A stretch of DNA of 64,000 nucleotides, taken from positions 62,001 to 126,000 of the forward strand of contig JAEUBA010000059.1 of NCBI GenBank assembly GCA_018257865.1. The letters run 5' to 3'. The notes below the pieces were generated by a model. That model ran no database searches, had not been told where the DNA came from, and saw nothing but the letters and a program-made list of their open reading frames with translations. Origin of the DNA: Stereocaulon alpinum. Its lineage: Eukaryota; Ascomycota; Lecanoromycetes; Lecanorales; Stereocaulaceae. A program made the translations under genes and the position numbers. Below, in pieces: positions 43,461 to 54,107 of this stretch. Within the stretch, counting starts at the first letter, position 1. Each line of letters opens with the position of its first letter.

Positions 43461-45402
43461 TCACTCATCATCCCCAATAATGACTTTGCCAAAAGAGTTT
43501 ATTACCCGCGTCTCGCCCTCTTCTTTCCCCCATACACCCTTTCCATCACCAAAGACGTCGTCTTCGGTGCCCTTGCAGATTTCGCCCCAGGGCATCCATT
43601 CGCCGTTGTCGGTCCAGACACCGCCTCGCCCGCCTCTGTTGTCCCACCATGTTTGGCCGCCCTTTGCGGCTGCGGCTGCTGCTGTGGGTGTTTGGGATGA
43701 GCGGATGTATTGGCGAAGTAGGGCGCGGGAGTAAGGGTGGTGCCAGATCTTGGGCCACCAGGATTTGAGGAGGGATTTATCGCCGTTGATGTGCAGGAGG
43801 GGCGGCATGGATGCGGCGTAGATGTTTGTGGCTAGGGGGAGGGTGCGCCATGTTGGTTCGTTGGGGCCGGTGGGGAGGGTGTCGAGGGCGGCGGAGTAAG
43901 GGAGTAGGAGGGGTTTGTCGGATGATGAGGCGTCGGGGGCGTGGTTTCCTGGGGAGGCGTAGGAGAAGGGGGGGGTTGCTTTTTGGAGGTCTGAGGGGAG
44001 GAAGAGGGGGAGGCCGTGCAGGGAGGGGTGTGCGGCTTGAATGGAGGAGAGGTAGGCGGAGGAGTTGTAGGTTATGAATTCAATGTCTGCGGCCGAGTGT
44101 GTCATTGTTTGGAAGAGGTGGGATTCATAGTCTAGGCCGATGCTGTATTCGTAGCGCTGGCCTGGAATGGTTGTCATGTTGTTGATTGTTATGTTTGCTG
44201 AGAGAGGCGATTCTGACGTTCCAAGAGCGTTGGAGACCCAGTCGTAGAAGCGGCCGCCTGTCCATTGGGAGTCACGGCGGATAGTCTCGCGCTGAAACTC
44301 CTGCTCGCCAAAGATCTCGGCAAAGACAAATTGATCACCTATGGTTCCTCGGCCATTTTCTTCCACCTTATGTAGGGCGTATTTGTAGATAGCTCGCACA
44401 TCAGCTGCTGGCCCGATCACGTTGCCGGAGTTGAGGTACCGAGGGCGGTTGTGGAAGCCCTCTTGGTCTTTGTCTGTCTGTGGACCGTAGACGTCCTTCG
44501 GTAGAGTCGAATAGGGCACCGCGGCACACGCAGGATCTTCTGCTGGGTTCGGCCAGCATATCTTGTCAGCGCCAAAGATGACCTTCTGTGTGTACTTTTG
44601 AACTCTGTCCGCCGTCCCATCTCCAGGTTTCCCTTCGGTGACCATGCCATATCGCCTCCTCAAATGGTTGTTGGCCTCGTACACCATTTTGTGATATCGC
44701 CTAATCATGATCTCAGGCGGCAGCTGAAACCAAACGTCGTATCCATCTACTATCAATACCAAATCGTCATCCTTGACCTTCGACTTATCGTTGAGAAAGT
44801 CGAAAACGCCTTTTATTTTGCCAGCATGGCTTCCCTTGTCCCAATTGTCTCCGTCGAATGTCTTGCCGTAATTGACCAGCGTGGGAGAGGGATAGCTGAG
44901 AACGAACGAGGAGAGGACGGTCTTGCAGAGATCGGGATTTGATTCAGAGGCAGGTACGAGGAGGTGAAAAGCGGGATTGGTTTTCTGAAGACCCATTTGT
45001 GTAACGTTGACTGGTGGAGGAGGGATCAATGGGACTTCGGCATCGCTTGCTAGTTCAGGTGCTGAGATTAGGGTATCGTGGCCGAGTGGCGTGCTTGATA
45101 GTTTTGAAGACATGGGTATCTGCCACCACTGTCAGCGAAAGCCTACCCAGTGCTCCAACAGGGCTCCTCACTATGCCTACTCCCGAGCTTCTCCATCCCC
45201 AAACTAGTAGCAAGACACAGAGGATCGACAATGCCAGCGCGGTCCTGCTTCGACGCGACTTTGTTCTGCGCATGAACATGGGCGGTGGTCTGCTTCCTGG
45301 CTCGCTGATGCTGTCAAACCCATTGTAGAGGGCGATGGGACGCGACGTTCGGTCCATTGTGGTGAGGGAGTAAGTAGGAAGTGGGATAGTTTTGAACTTC
45401 AT
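43461..45402 (-). CDS. Type II membrane glycosyltransferase-like protein (PLOD/procollagen-GT fold)
   Basis: Two exons (45181-45402 and 43461-45119; 61-nt intron with a CTGAC branch) give 626 residues. An internal ATG at 45357 (MDRTSRP) is an equally good start. A cytosolic basic stretch RRTKSRRSR is followed by one membrane anchor TALALSILCVLLLVWGW, placing the catalytic part in the Golgi or ER lumen. The lumenal domain has NPAFHLLVPASESNPD, DFLNDKSKVKDDDLVLIVDGYDVWFQLP (a DGYD metal site) and RPRYLNSGNVIGPAADV, then GDQFVFAEIF. This set resembles the glucosyl/galactosyltransferase domain of PLOD-type enzymes. The donor and acceptor are unknown. Potential N-glycosylation sites are frequent (NIT, NMT, NSS). 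Confidence 0.82.
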
Positions 45403-46057
45403 GGCACCGTCAGCTCGTATCCATTTGTTCCCAGACCAACTATCTGAGACATACGAGAAAGCCCGCCTTCACGTGCGGGAACTCCCTCTGAAGCTCTGTT
45501 GATTTCACTGCAGCTGTAGATAACTGGTAAGAACCCCTACGGAGATCGCAGGCAAAGGAAAGGCAATCAAGGACCACATCTGAGCTTATGCGTTGGCCTT
45601 AGTAATGAGTATCCGAGAATCAACAAATACGTCATGTGAATAATCGGAAATGCCACCAGATACAACGGAAGGCCCCGGAATAGAAGTGACAATAGGAGAA
45701 GGTGTATGATAACGACAGTGAAGGATTCCGAGTGGGTGAAAGAGGGTTTTGAGAGGTCGTTGACGCCTTTGTGTCAGATTCAGAATGACAAGCTCTTACA
45801 AATCCTGAATGGGCGGAAGTCGTCGGAGCCCAAAGCTAGCGCCGGAATTACGGTACGCCCGCCGGATCAGCACATGGGCTTAACTTTCTCTTTTCTCTTT
45901 TGGGATGTGCCCAGCACGGCAAACAGGGAACTTGCGGCAACTATGTGTTTGCCAAGAGGTGATCTTTCACGTTGCCATTGATTATTATGGTTACACGTGG
46001 ACCTCTCGTATTTTAAAGTATATACACGAATAGTAGTAGAACGTTCCCCAAACCCAG
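45403..46057. other. Intergenic, nothing recognised
   Basis: Promoter of the glycosyltransferase gene and 3' region of the mannanase gene. No supported frame. Confidence 0.45.
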
Positions 46058-47548
46058 CTACTGATTAGCAACCGGAGTCTTCGCCAACATATTAGCTGCA
46101 TGTTGATACCCTAATACCTGATAATCGCTGCCCGCAGTAGTGTCGTAATAGATGGCATAGTTGTCGAATGGATTAATGGATAAAGGTCGAGTGCCAAATT
46201 GCCAGAACGAGTCGTACGCGATATTCGTGTCCTGCAGCACAGTCTGCTGCCATGGCGTCATCAAGAGCTGATGGTTAGCCGTGTTTGTAGAGCCGTACTC
46301 CTCAAAAACGACAGGTTTCCCAGCTGTCTTTCCGACGGCGTTATGCTGCATGATCCACTCGTTCGGCCAGGTGTTATTGTAGCCCCATTGGTCGGGATAG
46401 CAATGGAAGGTGCCATAGTCAAGGGTGGAGATTGCTAGGTTTTGGACAAAATCGACTCCCTCGTATCCGGAATACGCATAGCTTCCGTCACCGATGCCAC
46501 CGGCGCTGAACCACCCTTCGTCGCCGAGGGCAACCATGTGATTTGAGTCCAAGGATTTGATATAGGCACTTATCGACGACGCCCAATTTGTGATCACCGA
46601 GGTAGGGCAGGTGGAGCAGCGCGGCTCGTTGGCGAGTTCCCAAGAGAAGATGGCCGGAGAAACCTTGTACCGGTTGACAATAAAGTTGACATAGTTCTTG
46701 TAGGCGCTTTGACATTGGGTGTCAGTATAAAAGGAGGTGGAACTGCATCCGAAGGCTGCTGTGTATGCAGGGATTCCGCCGAGGTCACCATAGTTGTTGA
46801 GCAGCGGCATGACGAGCTTGACACCGTGGGCTTCGGCAGCAGAGACAACATAATCTAGTCGTCCGATGCCTGAGATTCTGTCAATCAATGTTGGCTCAAG
46901 AACATATTAGGTAGGCGTACCATTGTTTGGGTCACAGTTGAAGTACTGCCCGGTTGAATTCAAAACTTGAAAGTAGTTTGCATTCTCATGTGTAGTTGCA
47001 TCATTGGTCTCACTGAAACCCCATACACGGGTCACTTTGAGTTGAGTCTGCAAGTCTCAGCACAACATCCGTGTGAGTGGGGATCTTGAATATGCGCTTA
47101 CAAGGGCAAGTTGTGAAAAGACGGTATCGACATCAGCATTGCTTTGAAGCTGACTAAGCCACCAAGAATTCGTCCCTAGGCAAAGGTCAACAGGGAGGTA
47201 GACAGGTGATTGAGAGGTGGTCCTACCAGCAAAGAATTGAGTCTGTGACTGAATGTTGAACATTCGCCCTTGTGTTGTGGCAAACGGACCTCCTCCACCG
47301 AGAGAAACAGTAGGTGCTGGACATGCGATGGGCGATACCAGAGCATTGGAAGTAGCTGACGTGATTGTAACCTTAGCACTCGAAGATGAAGATGCGTGTT
47401 TTGTTCTTGTTGCCGATGCCTTGGGAGCATGCTTTGGAGTTGATGTGGGTTTCGGAGTCTTACAGGTTATGGTTGGAGCACCAAGTGCTGAAGGGAGCTC
47501 AAACAGGACTACGAGGCCGACAATGGCAAACAAAGTAAAGAATTGCAT
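46058..47548 (-). CDS. Secreted GH5 endo-beta-1,4-mannanase (GH5_7 type)
   Basis: Four exons (47227-47548, 47102-47175, 46921-47047, 46058-46869; introns of 51, 54 and 51 nt) give 444 residues. I start at 47548, where MQFFTLFAIVGLVVLFELPSA is a clean signal peptide; a frame extending upstream spoils it. A Ser/Thr/Lys-rich linker (about 28-90) comes before the barrel, without a cellulose-binding module. The barrel shows VTRVWGFSETND, the acid/base Glu256 (WELANEPRC), HCYPDQWG and the nucleophile Glu365 (VVFEEYGS). This pattern matches fungal beta-mannanases that cut mannan and galactomannan backbones outside the cell. TATA-like DNA lies about 55-70 bp upstream. Confidence 0.92.
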
Positions 47549-47600
47549 GAGTGTTGGAATTCTTGGGGACATAAAGGAGCGGAAATGTGGGGATATCCAC

Positions 47601-47616
47601 ATATAACATATATAAA
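47601..47616 (-). promoter_or_regulatory. TATA-like element of the mannanase gene
   Basis: Read on the minus strand it is TTTATATATGTTATAT, 53-68 bp before the ATG at 47548. Composition and spacing fit a core promoter; not proven. Confidence 0.35.
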
Positions 47617-50121
47617 GACAGGTGATCTGGAAGAAATATAATTTGAGTTGTACGAGAGGCTATCAGTGTAGCTCGAAGCCACAATGACCTGAAAGTAAGT
47701 CTTCACTATATAAACATGGGAGGAATGAGCGACTGGAAGGGCATTATGCACGAAATCGATAGTAGATGTACAAAGAACGATGGACCGAGGAAGTGGCATG
47801 CGGGGAAGCTGCAGAGCATATAACGGTATGAGCAAAAGGGGAAGCTAGCTATAGGAGCTAGACCTCGTTATGGAACGAGGCATCCAAGGTATTCTAGTTG
47901 AGACTGGATGGCTCAACCGAAGATCACCTGCGGGTCACAAGGGCTTTGACTAAAAGAAGTTATACTGTTGTGAGCTGCATGATCAGGCGCTGGCTAAGAT
48001 TCTATTGGCCAAGAGACTCATAAAATTGATTGATTGTCGGAGAGACATGGATATACTCATCAAATCTCGGAGAATTAGAGACCAATCCAGCCGTTACGTG
48101 TTTCGACTAGATCTGGGATTGTCGTACCTTGCGGCCTCTGTATAGCCGCGCGAATGATTCTCGGATCTACCCGGCTTACGTTGGAGAATAATCAAATTAG
48201 AGTTGAACTGTGAGTCTGGTGACCGTTTTGCGTGCATGGTGTTCGGGTTTTATGGTCTTTGACCAGAGAGCTGTGCCGTTGCAGTGTTGATGTCTTGGCA
48301 TGACTCTAGCATGTGTATGACTTTTATGACTCTCCCATGCCATCCTTTTACCGAGTCCACATGTCGGGATCCAATGCAAACCGTGATCCTGTCAGTTGCA
48401 AATGTCGGCAGAGGTTCAGCTTGATATTGAAGGACTTGGTGATCATCTTCTGCTCTAGACGATCACCGGCTCCGATTCCAACGACGTTCTTCCTTTCGTA
48501 CTAAGCGACATCCATACAGGATCGAGGGGACGAGTCATACGGGGATCTTCCAGGCTTTGGCAGTCGTTTTGTGTGTCGATGTACATAACTTCGACGTAGA
48601 ATGGCATCTGGCTCCGGAAGCTCATGCATGCCTCGATCTGGGATACCAAGGCAGACCTCGGTAATACCACAATTGGTCCCAGTGTGGTGCAGGAAGAATT
48701 ACTCACTATGTGTAGGACATTGGGATCATCTGCCGCAACGAAAGCACCCAACTATATCGGAAACGTTGATAAGAGAATAGCCTGAAGACTCTCCTTATGG
48801 CACGCTCGGTGTTTCACATCAATGAAAGGATTGCACCTATGTATGCGTCCCGCAGCCTAAGGCATAAACAGCGGGTCATACCTAGAGTACTTGGGGCTTT
48901 TTTCGCCTTGCGAAGACCCTGTTTGCCTATCCGTTGGAAGCCATCACAGCCTTGTGACATTCTCAAGCCAGAATGGATTTGTGATTGTGGGCCATGGATG
49001 TTACCAACGGCGATATCCTGTGGCATGAGGAGTGTTGTTGTGCTTAGCCATGGGCCCATTTAGAGATCATATGTCGCACTGCAGTCGATTTGACAGCTGA
49101 GAACTTTGTGGGTTCTTCAAGACTGATATCGCTGGAGTGGAACAGCAAGCTTAGATGACGAACAAATGCTGCGACCCATCCAACTACGGAGCGGGTTTCT
49201 ACGACCCCAGGGTGTAAGAAATCCGAGGGTGGTAGTGTTTGATCCTGTGGCGACACCCTGCCGTGCTCAATAATTAATGTTGGTTATTGACCGTGCTCGG
49301 GGAATGGCCGGAACGGGGAGGAGGCTATGAAAGTAACGGATTGCGTAGGGGCCTTCTGGGTGGAGCTAAAGATTCGGATCCGAAACGCGCGGCGCCAACC
49401 CACCCAAAGTGGCCCCCAAACCCGACCCTAAGACCGTCTCCCAGGCTCCCAACAGATCCCCACTTCAGACCACAGCTGTACGTGCAACAACAGGCTTCCC
49501 ATTCAACTTCTCTTACCGCCCTCACCTTCTATGGGAGCTGCACAGCGCAATAGTAAGGCCTCATACAAGTATGCAAAACCGAGCACGCACTCTTCAATCG
49601 ATGCTCCATGACACAGTGATGAGACATGGTCTGGGAACATTCCACAGGACCCCACTGTTTCAGGTCGTTGGGGAGTGCTGCAGGTATGGTCCTGACTTTC
49701 GGGACTCGGAATTAATCTCTTTGTGTTCTCGATGCTGAGTGGGTGTTTGTAACAGTCTACAGGTACGTACATTTGCAGCAATGCCATCGTCGTGGCGTCG
49801 CCAGTCGCTAGGCTCGGGGCCAATTCTCAAGGTCTGGAGAGATTGGGTGAAGGACCATGTTACATGTTCTCATCGCCATAGCCAAGTATAAGCCGTAACA
49901 TGGCCCATCTCGTTCCATAGAGTCCGATTCAACTTAAGAAGTTCTCAACCCCCGGTTCTGCTGTTCTTGGCAAAGGTGCAAGCTCTTCGCATATGACTTT
50001 CATTTGTCGTCTGATAGATTCCTACTCGCTGCTCTTCCACATTCGCTTTCACGCCAGTGCAAGTCAATAGTGCCCTCTCCATAATCTTCTTACGCCCTGA
50101 AGGCTGTTGGAATCTCACACG
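47617..50121. other. 2.5-kb gene-poor region
   Basis: No convincing gene. The longest frames (for example minus 48455-48751, 98 codons, and minus 49503-49823) have no motifs, signal peptide or plausible exon partners that I can see. It separates the divergent mannanase and GH26-like genes and so includes both promoters. Confidence 0.5.
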
Positions 50122-51447
50122 ATGAGAACCGTTGCACTCTATCTTGCTGTCCTAGCGGGTCTAGCTGCAGCACGGCCCAAATTCCAAGCACCATACACAT
50201 TGGAGGGGAGACCTACGGCTTGGGAGAACCCGAGTAGTAAGAAGAACCCATCTTGCACCAAGGATGTAGGAAGCGGATTCTCGCCCAGGGAATCTTCTTC
50301 TTATGGAAAGAAAAACAAGTACTATCCATACAATTCTGTGACCGATAGTAACAGTGATTATGGTACAGGTGGATATCAACAACCCACAAGTACTCCCACA
50401 TACAGTGGCCTCGACGGCGGTGGAACCCCAACAGGCGGTTATCAGCAACCTACGATCACTTCCTTATCTGGTAGTAGCGACGGCGGAGGGACCGGGGGAG
50501 GCAGCGGAGGCAGTCCTACGCCCGGAAACGAACAACCCACAAGCATAAACAGTGGTGTCGGTAGTGAACAGAGTCCCGCTGCTGGCAGTCCAGGAGGTGC
50601 TTCGGCAACAGGAACCGGTCCTGTAACACTACCTGCCGGCTGCGAGTCCAAGAACGGTCTCGGAATAGGATGGCTGCCCGACTCAGACACAGGCGTTCCC
50701 CTAACCGCAATCACCTCCGCCTTAGGCGGCGTAAGGCCCTGCTGGGCCGGCTACTACGCGCAGATCACAGGCTCGACATGGGACGGATCACAGCTGACCG
50801 GCAAAGTCGCCCAAGTCAAAGCCGGTGGAGCCCCATATCCAATCTTCGTAGCCTCAGTCCAGCCCTACATCGAATTCAGCGCCGTCCCAGCCGTTGCACC
50901 ACAGATCGCAGCGGTAATGGAGCAGCTGACCAGCCAAGGTCTAACAGTCTGGCTACGCTTTGCTCACGAGATGAATTGGTACGACACCGCAGCAGGCGGG
51001 AGCACATACAAAGGAACACCTGCAGAGTTCCGCACCGCGTGGAAAGCCGTTTCAGATGCCGTCAAAAGCAACCCCAGCGTTCTCATGTACTGGTCTCCCA
51101 ACGCCGCATCAGCAGCTCAGCTCCAGAGCGAAGGCTGGTTTCCGGATCAGGGTGCTATCGATGTCATTGGAGTTGATGTCTACCCTAGCAGCGGGGCGAC
51201 GTTTGCCAATACGTATGGCAGTTTCTGCGGTGGCTTTGGAGACATTCCGTTCCTTGTTGGAGAGACTGGAGCTGGTAGCGCTTCGGACAAGACTAGTTGG
51301 CTCACGCAGCTCGTAAGCGATGATGCTAAGACTACTTGTCCGAATTATGTTGGCTTTATGTGGTTTGAGTACAATAAAGACGGGGTTGACTACAGGATCG
51401 CTACTAATGGGAATACTGAGGCGGCGAGCGTGTTGGGTACTGGTTGA
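50122..51447 (+). CDS. Secreted GH26-like glycoside hydrolase with a Gly/Ser/Tyr-rich linker
   Basis: Single exon, 441 residues from ATG 50122. Signal peptide MRTVALYLAVLAGLAAA. A low-complexity region follows (about 40-165), with GGYQQPT(S/I) repeated three times and Gly/Ser runs. The C-terminal barrel begins near GCESKNGLGIGWLP. It contains VWLRFAHEMNWY (acid/base candidate Glu283) and FLVGETGAG (nucleophile candidate Glu381). The HEMN...ETG pair is the GH26/clan-A arrangement. Likely acts on beta-mannan or a related wall glucan; substrate not determined. The long flexible arm could tether the barrel in the wall. The mannanase at 46-47.5 kb is divergently oriented, with 2.6 kb between the two starts. 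Confidence 0.8.
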   Translation: MRTVALYLAVLAGLAAARPKFQAPYTLEGRPTAWENPSSKKNPSCTKDVGSGFSPRESSSYGKKNKYYPYNSVTDSNSDYGTGGYQQPTSTPTYSGLDGGGTPTGGYQQPTITSLSGSSDGGGTGGGSGGSPTPGNEQPTSINSGVGSEQSPAAGSPGGASATGTGPVTLPAGCESKNGLGIGWLPDSDTGVPLTAITSALGGVRPCWAGYYAQITGSTWDGSQLTGKVAQVKAGGAPYPIFVASVQPYIEFSAVPAVAPQIAAVMEQLTSQGLTVWLRFAHEMNWYDTAAGGSTYKGTPAEFRTAWKAVSDAVKSNPSVLMYWSPNAASAAQLQSEGWFPDQGAIDVIGVDVYPSSGATFANTYGSFCGGFGDIPFLVGETGAGSASDKTSWLTQLVSDDAKTTCPNYVGFMWFEYNKDGVDYRIATNGNTEAASVLGTG

Positions 51448-51897
51448 TTTTGAGGGGGTAGGCTTTTTCATTGTAATCCCATACTAGAATTGCACGCTCT
51501 AGAAAGCAATATCAAATAGATCTCAATACAAAGTCATCGACCTCGTCTCAGGACCACGTGTCTGTTTCCCGAGCTTGCACTATGAACATAGGTCTGTAGA
51601 TCAATCAAGTGGACGTCAAGTTCAATGACTCGCACACAGTGCCTCATATACCTCGCTACGTCGCATATGTCTATCCAGAGCATGCTGTGATCTTCACGTC
51701 ATAAGTCATCGGATTCGAGTCGAATACATGTTACTGGTACATATGGACCGTGAATACAGAAGCAAGGTAGGCCGGAACTTACCAAAAGCCTCTCAAGTGC
51801 GTCGCGAGAGACGGCCTTAATGCAAGCACTTTATTTAGGCTGTGCAATGTTTGACACCCGGTGCCTATCTGGATCAATGCACAGGGACGGTTGGAAG
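51448..51897. other. Convergent intergenic region
   Basis: 3' ends of the GH26-like and HET genes. Nothing recognised. Confidence 0.45.
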
Positions 51898-53640
51898 TCA
51901 CACAATCAGTAGATCTTCCAGTTGACTTGGGTCTGATTCGAATGCTCTCCAATTCATGTCGAACCCGGGTTGAAGCTTACAAGCGCCGACCAGAGTATAA
52001 CAGCCGGAATTCTCAGTGAGATCTAGTTGCAGACGAATCACAAAGTAGTTTCGAATACCATAGAGTGCAACTATCGTATCACCCGGCCGAGCACCTCGAG
52101 GGACTATAGCGGGATAACCGTCAGGTGTCATGGCAATACAGCGTCCATGTCTGAGGCTTCCAATCTCGTGTGTGTGGTTCAAACTGTATACTGATTGTGG
52201 GTTCCAAATTATACAAGGTTCAGGGGTGTCATGCCACCAGGTACATTTTTCGGAAAGGTAAGTTGCAAGGATCTCACTTTTCGTGTAGAAGCCCTGAAAG
52301 TCGTCCATTTGACTCTTATACTCTCTCATAGACTCAAGTTCGTGTTGGCGGAGAGGGAAGTGATCACCTCCGACAGGGTATGAGATAGGTTCCTTGTCAC
52401 CAATCCATCCTATTTGTGCCAAAATTCTCCCCTTCAGAAGCAACTTGATTGTTTGCTCCTCGCTGCAGCAGACCACAGGTGGATGTTGAGCACTATCTCT
52501 TAACCACCAACCTTGGTCTTCCTCTAGAGGTCGGAATTTACTCTGTATCAACTTACTCCAGTGGGGAACCCAAGACGGCGTCGAAATTTCATTGTCCTGA
52601 TTATCCACGTATCTGAGAACATTCAGGGATTGGTACTCCAGCAGAGATGACTTGGCTAACAGAACCTCCGCTTCAGCTGGTGAGAGACGATAGTCAGGGA
52701 GGAATAGAAGGCTACCATCTTTCTTCGTCGCAAGAGATAGAACGGAGAAAATCTTGTCTCTTGGATCGAGGCATGTAGCATAACGGGTGTCAAACACCAC
52801 ATCTTCCAGTTGTAGATGTGAGAGGGATCCTCGTTCCCGCCAACGCTCCAAAGTTTCAATCCTTAAGGCCGCCTGGCTTAGAAGGCTCAGAGAGCTGGAC
52901 GCAATAGCGTTAGGTCTAGCAAATATGACAGCAAGCTCCTTCATTCTAGGCCAAGTCAAGGTTGTGCTTCCATACCGCCAATCAATATACCGAGCATGAA
53001 ACACTTCCTGAAGCACCCATCCGCGAGTAAACCACCGGCTTCTCAACATGTCGAAGACATAATCTGGGGTCGAAAAATTGCATCCTTCCGGTTCCAGATC
53101 TAGTGGCTCGTGCGCAGCACGAAATCGTCCCGCTGGATGGGGTGGATTGATTGATTTGTCGACAGGCTCGATTCCAAGCCATACAATGACACGTGTAGCG
53201 TAAGTATAGATATAGCTCATCAGAGCGACCTGGTGATTTCGTTCCGCCACCTCAGCCTGGTTGATACATATTGCATCTATCCACAGCCAGCGAGACTTCT
53301 CGCTGTCTCGAAGATGAAACAACGCAGTAAAGAGATTCCTTCCAACAATCAGACAATGCCCATCTACTTCGATACATCTTTGGTCCTTCACAGGCTCCCA
53401 AGTGTACGACAGCGCCTCGTATGGTATCTCAGAACCAATAGGAACTTCATGCATACTACACTTGAAGCCTTCACTGAGCGTCGCCGGCAAAAGCTCGATA
53501 ATCCTAATATTGTCCTTGTTCTTCTTGAGTGGCGTGTATATGTACGCTGCTCGTGAGCACCTAGAAGGTACTGAGTCTTCTGCAGGAGGTTCGTCCGTCA
53601 GTGGGGTAGTAGGCGATCCCTTCCCCTCCATTTCTCGCAT
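51898..53640 (-). CDS. HET-domain (heterokaryon incompatibility) protein
   Basis: Single exon, 580 residues. The HET domain spans about residues 73-225: PYEALSYTWE, then LFTALFHLRDSEKSRWLWIDAICINQ, an ERNHQVALMSYIYTYATRVIVWLG helix and WFTRGWVLQEV. Downstream lie LDPRDKIFSVLSLA and YRLSPAEAEVLL, the usual continuation in large fungal HET proteins, and a C-terminal beta-rich part ending in GDTIVALYG. HET domains trigger cell death when activated by a non-self or NLR partner. No NLR lies next to it; the one in this window is about 35 kb away. A start at the second Met (53631) is possible. Domain call firm; partner and specificity unknown. Confidence 0.93.
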   Translation of the reverse strand: MREMEGKGSPTTPLTDEPPAEDSVPSRCSRAAYIYTPLKKNKDNIRIIELLPATLSEGFKCSMHEVPIGSEIPYEALSYTWEPVKDQRCIEVDGHCLIVGRNLFTALFHLRDSEKSRWLWIDAICINQAEVAERNHQVALMSYIYTYATRVIVWLGIEPVDKSINPPHPAGRFRAAHEPLDLEPEGCNFSTPDYVFDMLRSRWFTRGWVLQEVFHARYIDWRYGSTTLTWPRMKELAVIFARPNAIASSSLSLLSQAALRIETLERWRERGSLSHLQLEDVVFDTRYATCLDPRDKIFSVLSLATKKDGSLLFLPDYRLSPAEAEVLLAKSSLLEYQSLNVLRYVDNQDNEISTPSWVPHWSKLIQSKFRPLEEDQGWWLRDSAQHPPVVCCSEEQTIKLLLKGRILAQIGWIGDKEPISYPVGGDHFPLRQHELESMREYKSQMDDFQGFYTKSEILATYLSEKCTWWHDTPEPCIIWNPQSVYSLNHTHEIGSLRHGRCIAMTPDGYPAIVPRGARPGDTIVALYGIRNYFVIRLQLDLTENSGCYTLVGACKLQPGFDMNWRAFESDPSQLEDLLIV

Positions 53641-54107
53641 AATTTAGGCTTTCAACACAGTCAACATGCCGGGCTACTGTCACTTCGGTGTGAGAACAAG
53701 ATACAACAGAGATGATCGCCAAACATCTCGGGAATTTGACTCATTGAACCTGATCTCGGAGCGGTGAAGATCAGATCCCTCTGGGGATATTCGAAAGTCG
53801 AGAAGAGTAAGGTGTTCTACGGAGAATGTTCGCCCAAGAATAAAGGCTGCTCGTCTCAGCTATCTTACCACGACATGTTCCTCAAGCTTTAGTGAAGCTG
53901 CAAAGTGAGCCAATCGAGTTAGGTGTGTATATTTTAAGATGTAGATCTGATTATTCTGATCCCATTGTTGTGAAGATTAACGGTGGCGCGACCAAGATCG
54001 CGACTGTAATTCGCCGTGCACCTCCCTTAGTGCCTCACGCTTAGCTTCGGGCTGCTTCCCAATCGTCTCGCCGCGACGTTCGACAAGGTTCGGAGCGAAG
54101 TCTACTT
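53641..54107. other. Divergent promoter region
   Basis: Between the HET and BTB start codons. No frame or repeat noticed. Confidence 0.4.

Noticed and set aside
45706..45981. 91-codon plus-strand frame between the GT and mannanase genes
   Set aside because: No homology-like features and it overlaps the likely promoter of the glycosyltransferase gene.
47549..47602. Upstream in-frame start for the mannanase
   Set aside because: It would bury the signal peptide behind 18 basic and polar residues; the ATG at 47548 gives a clean leader.
48455..48751. 98-codon minus-strand frame in the 47.6-50.1 kb gap
   Set aside because: No recognisable motif, no signal peptide, and no plausible exon partners with consistent phase were seen; likely a random frame.
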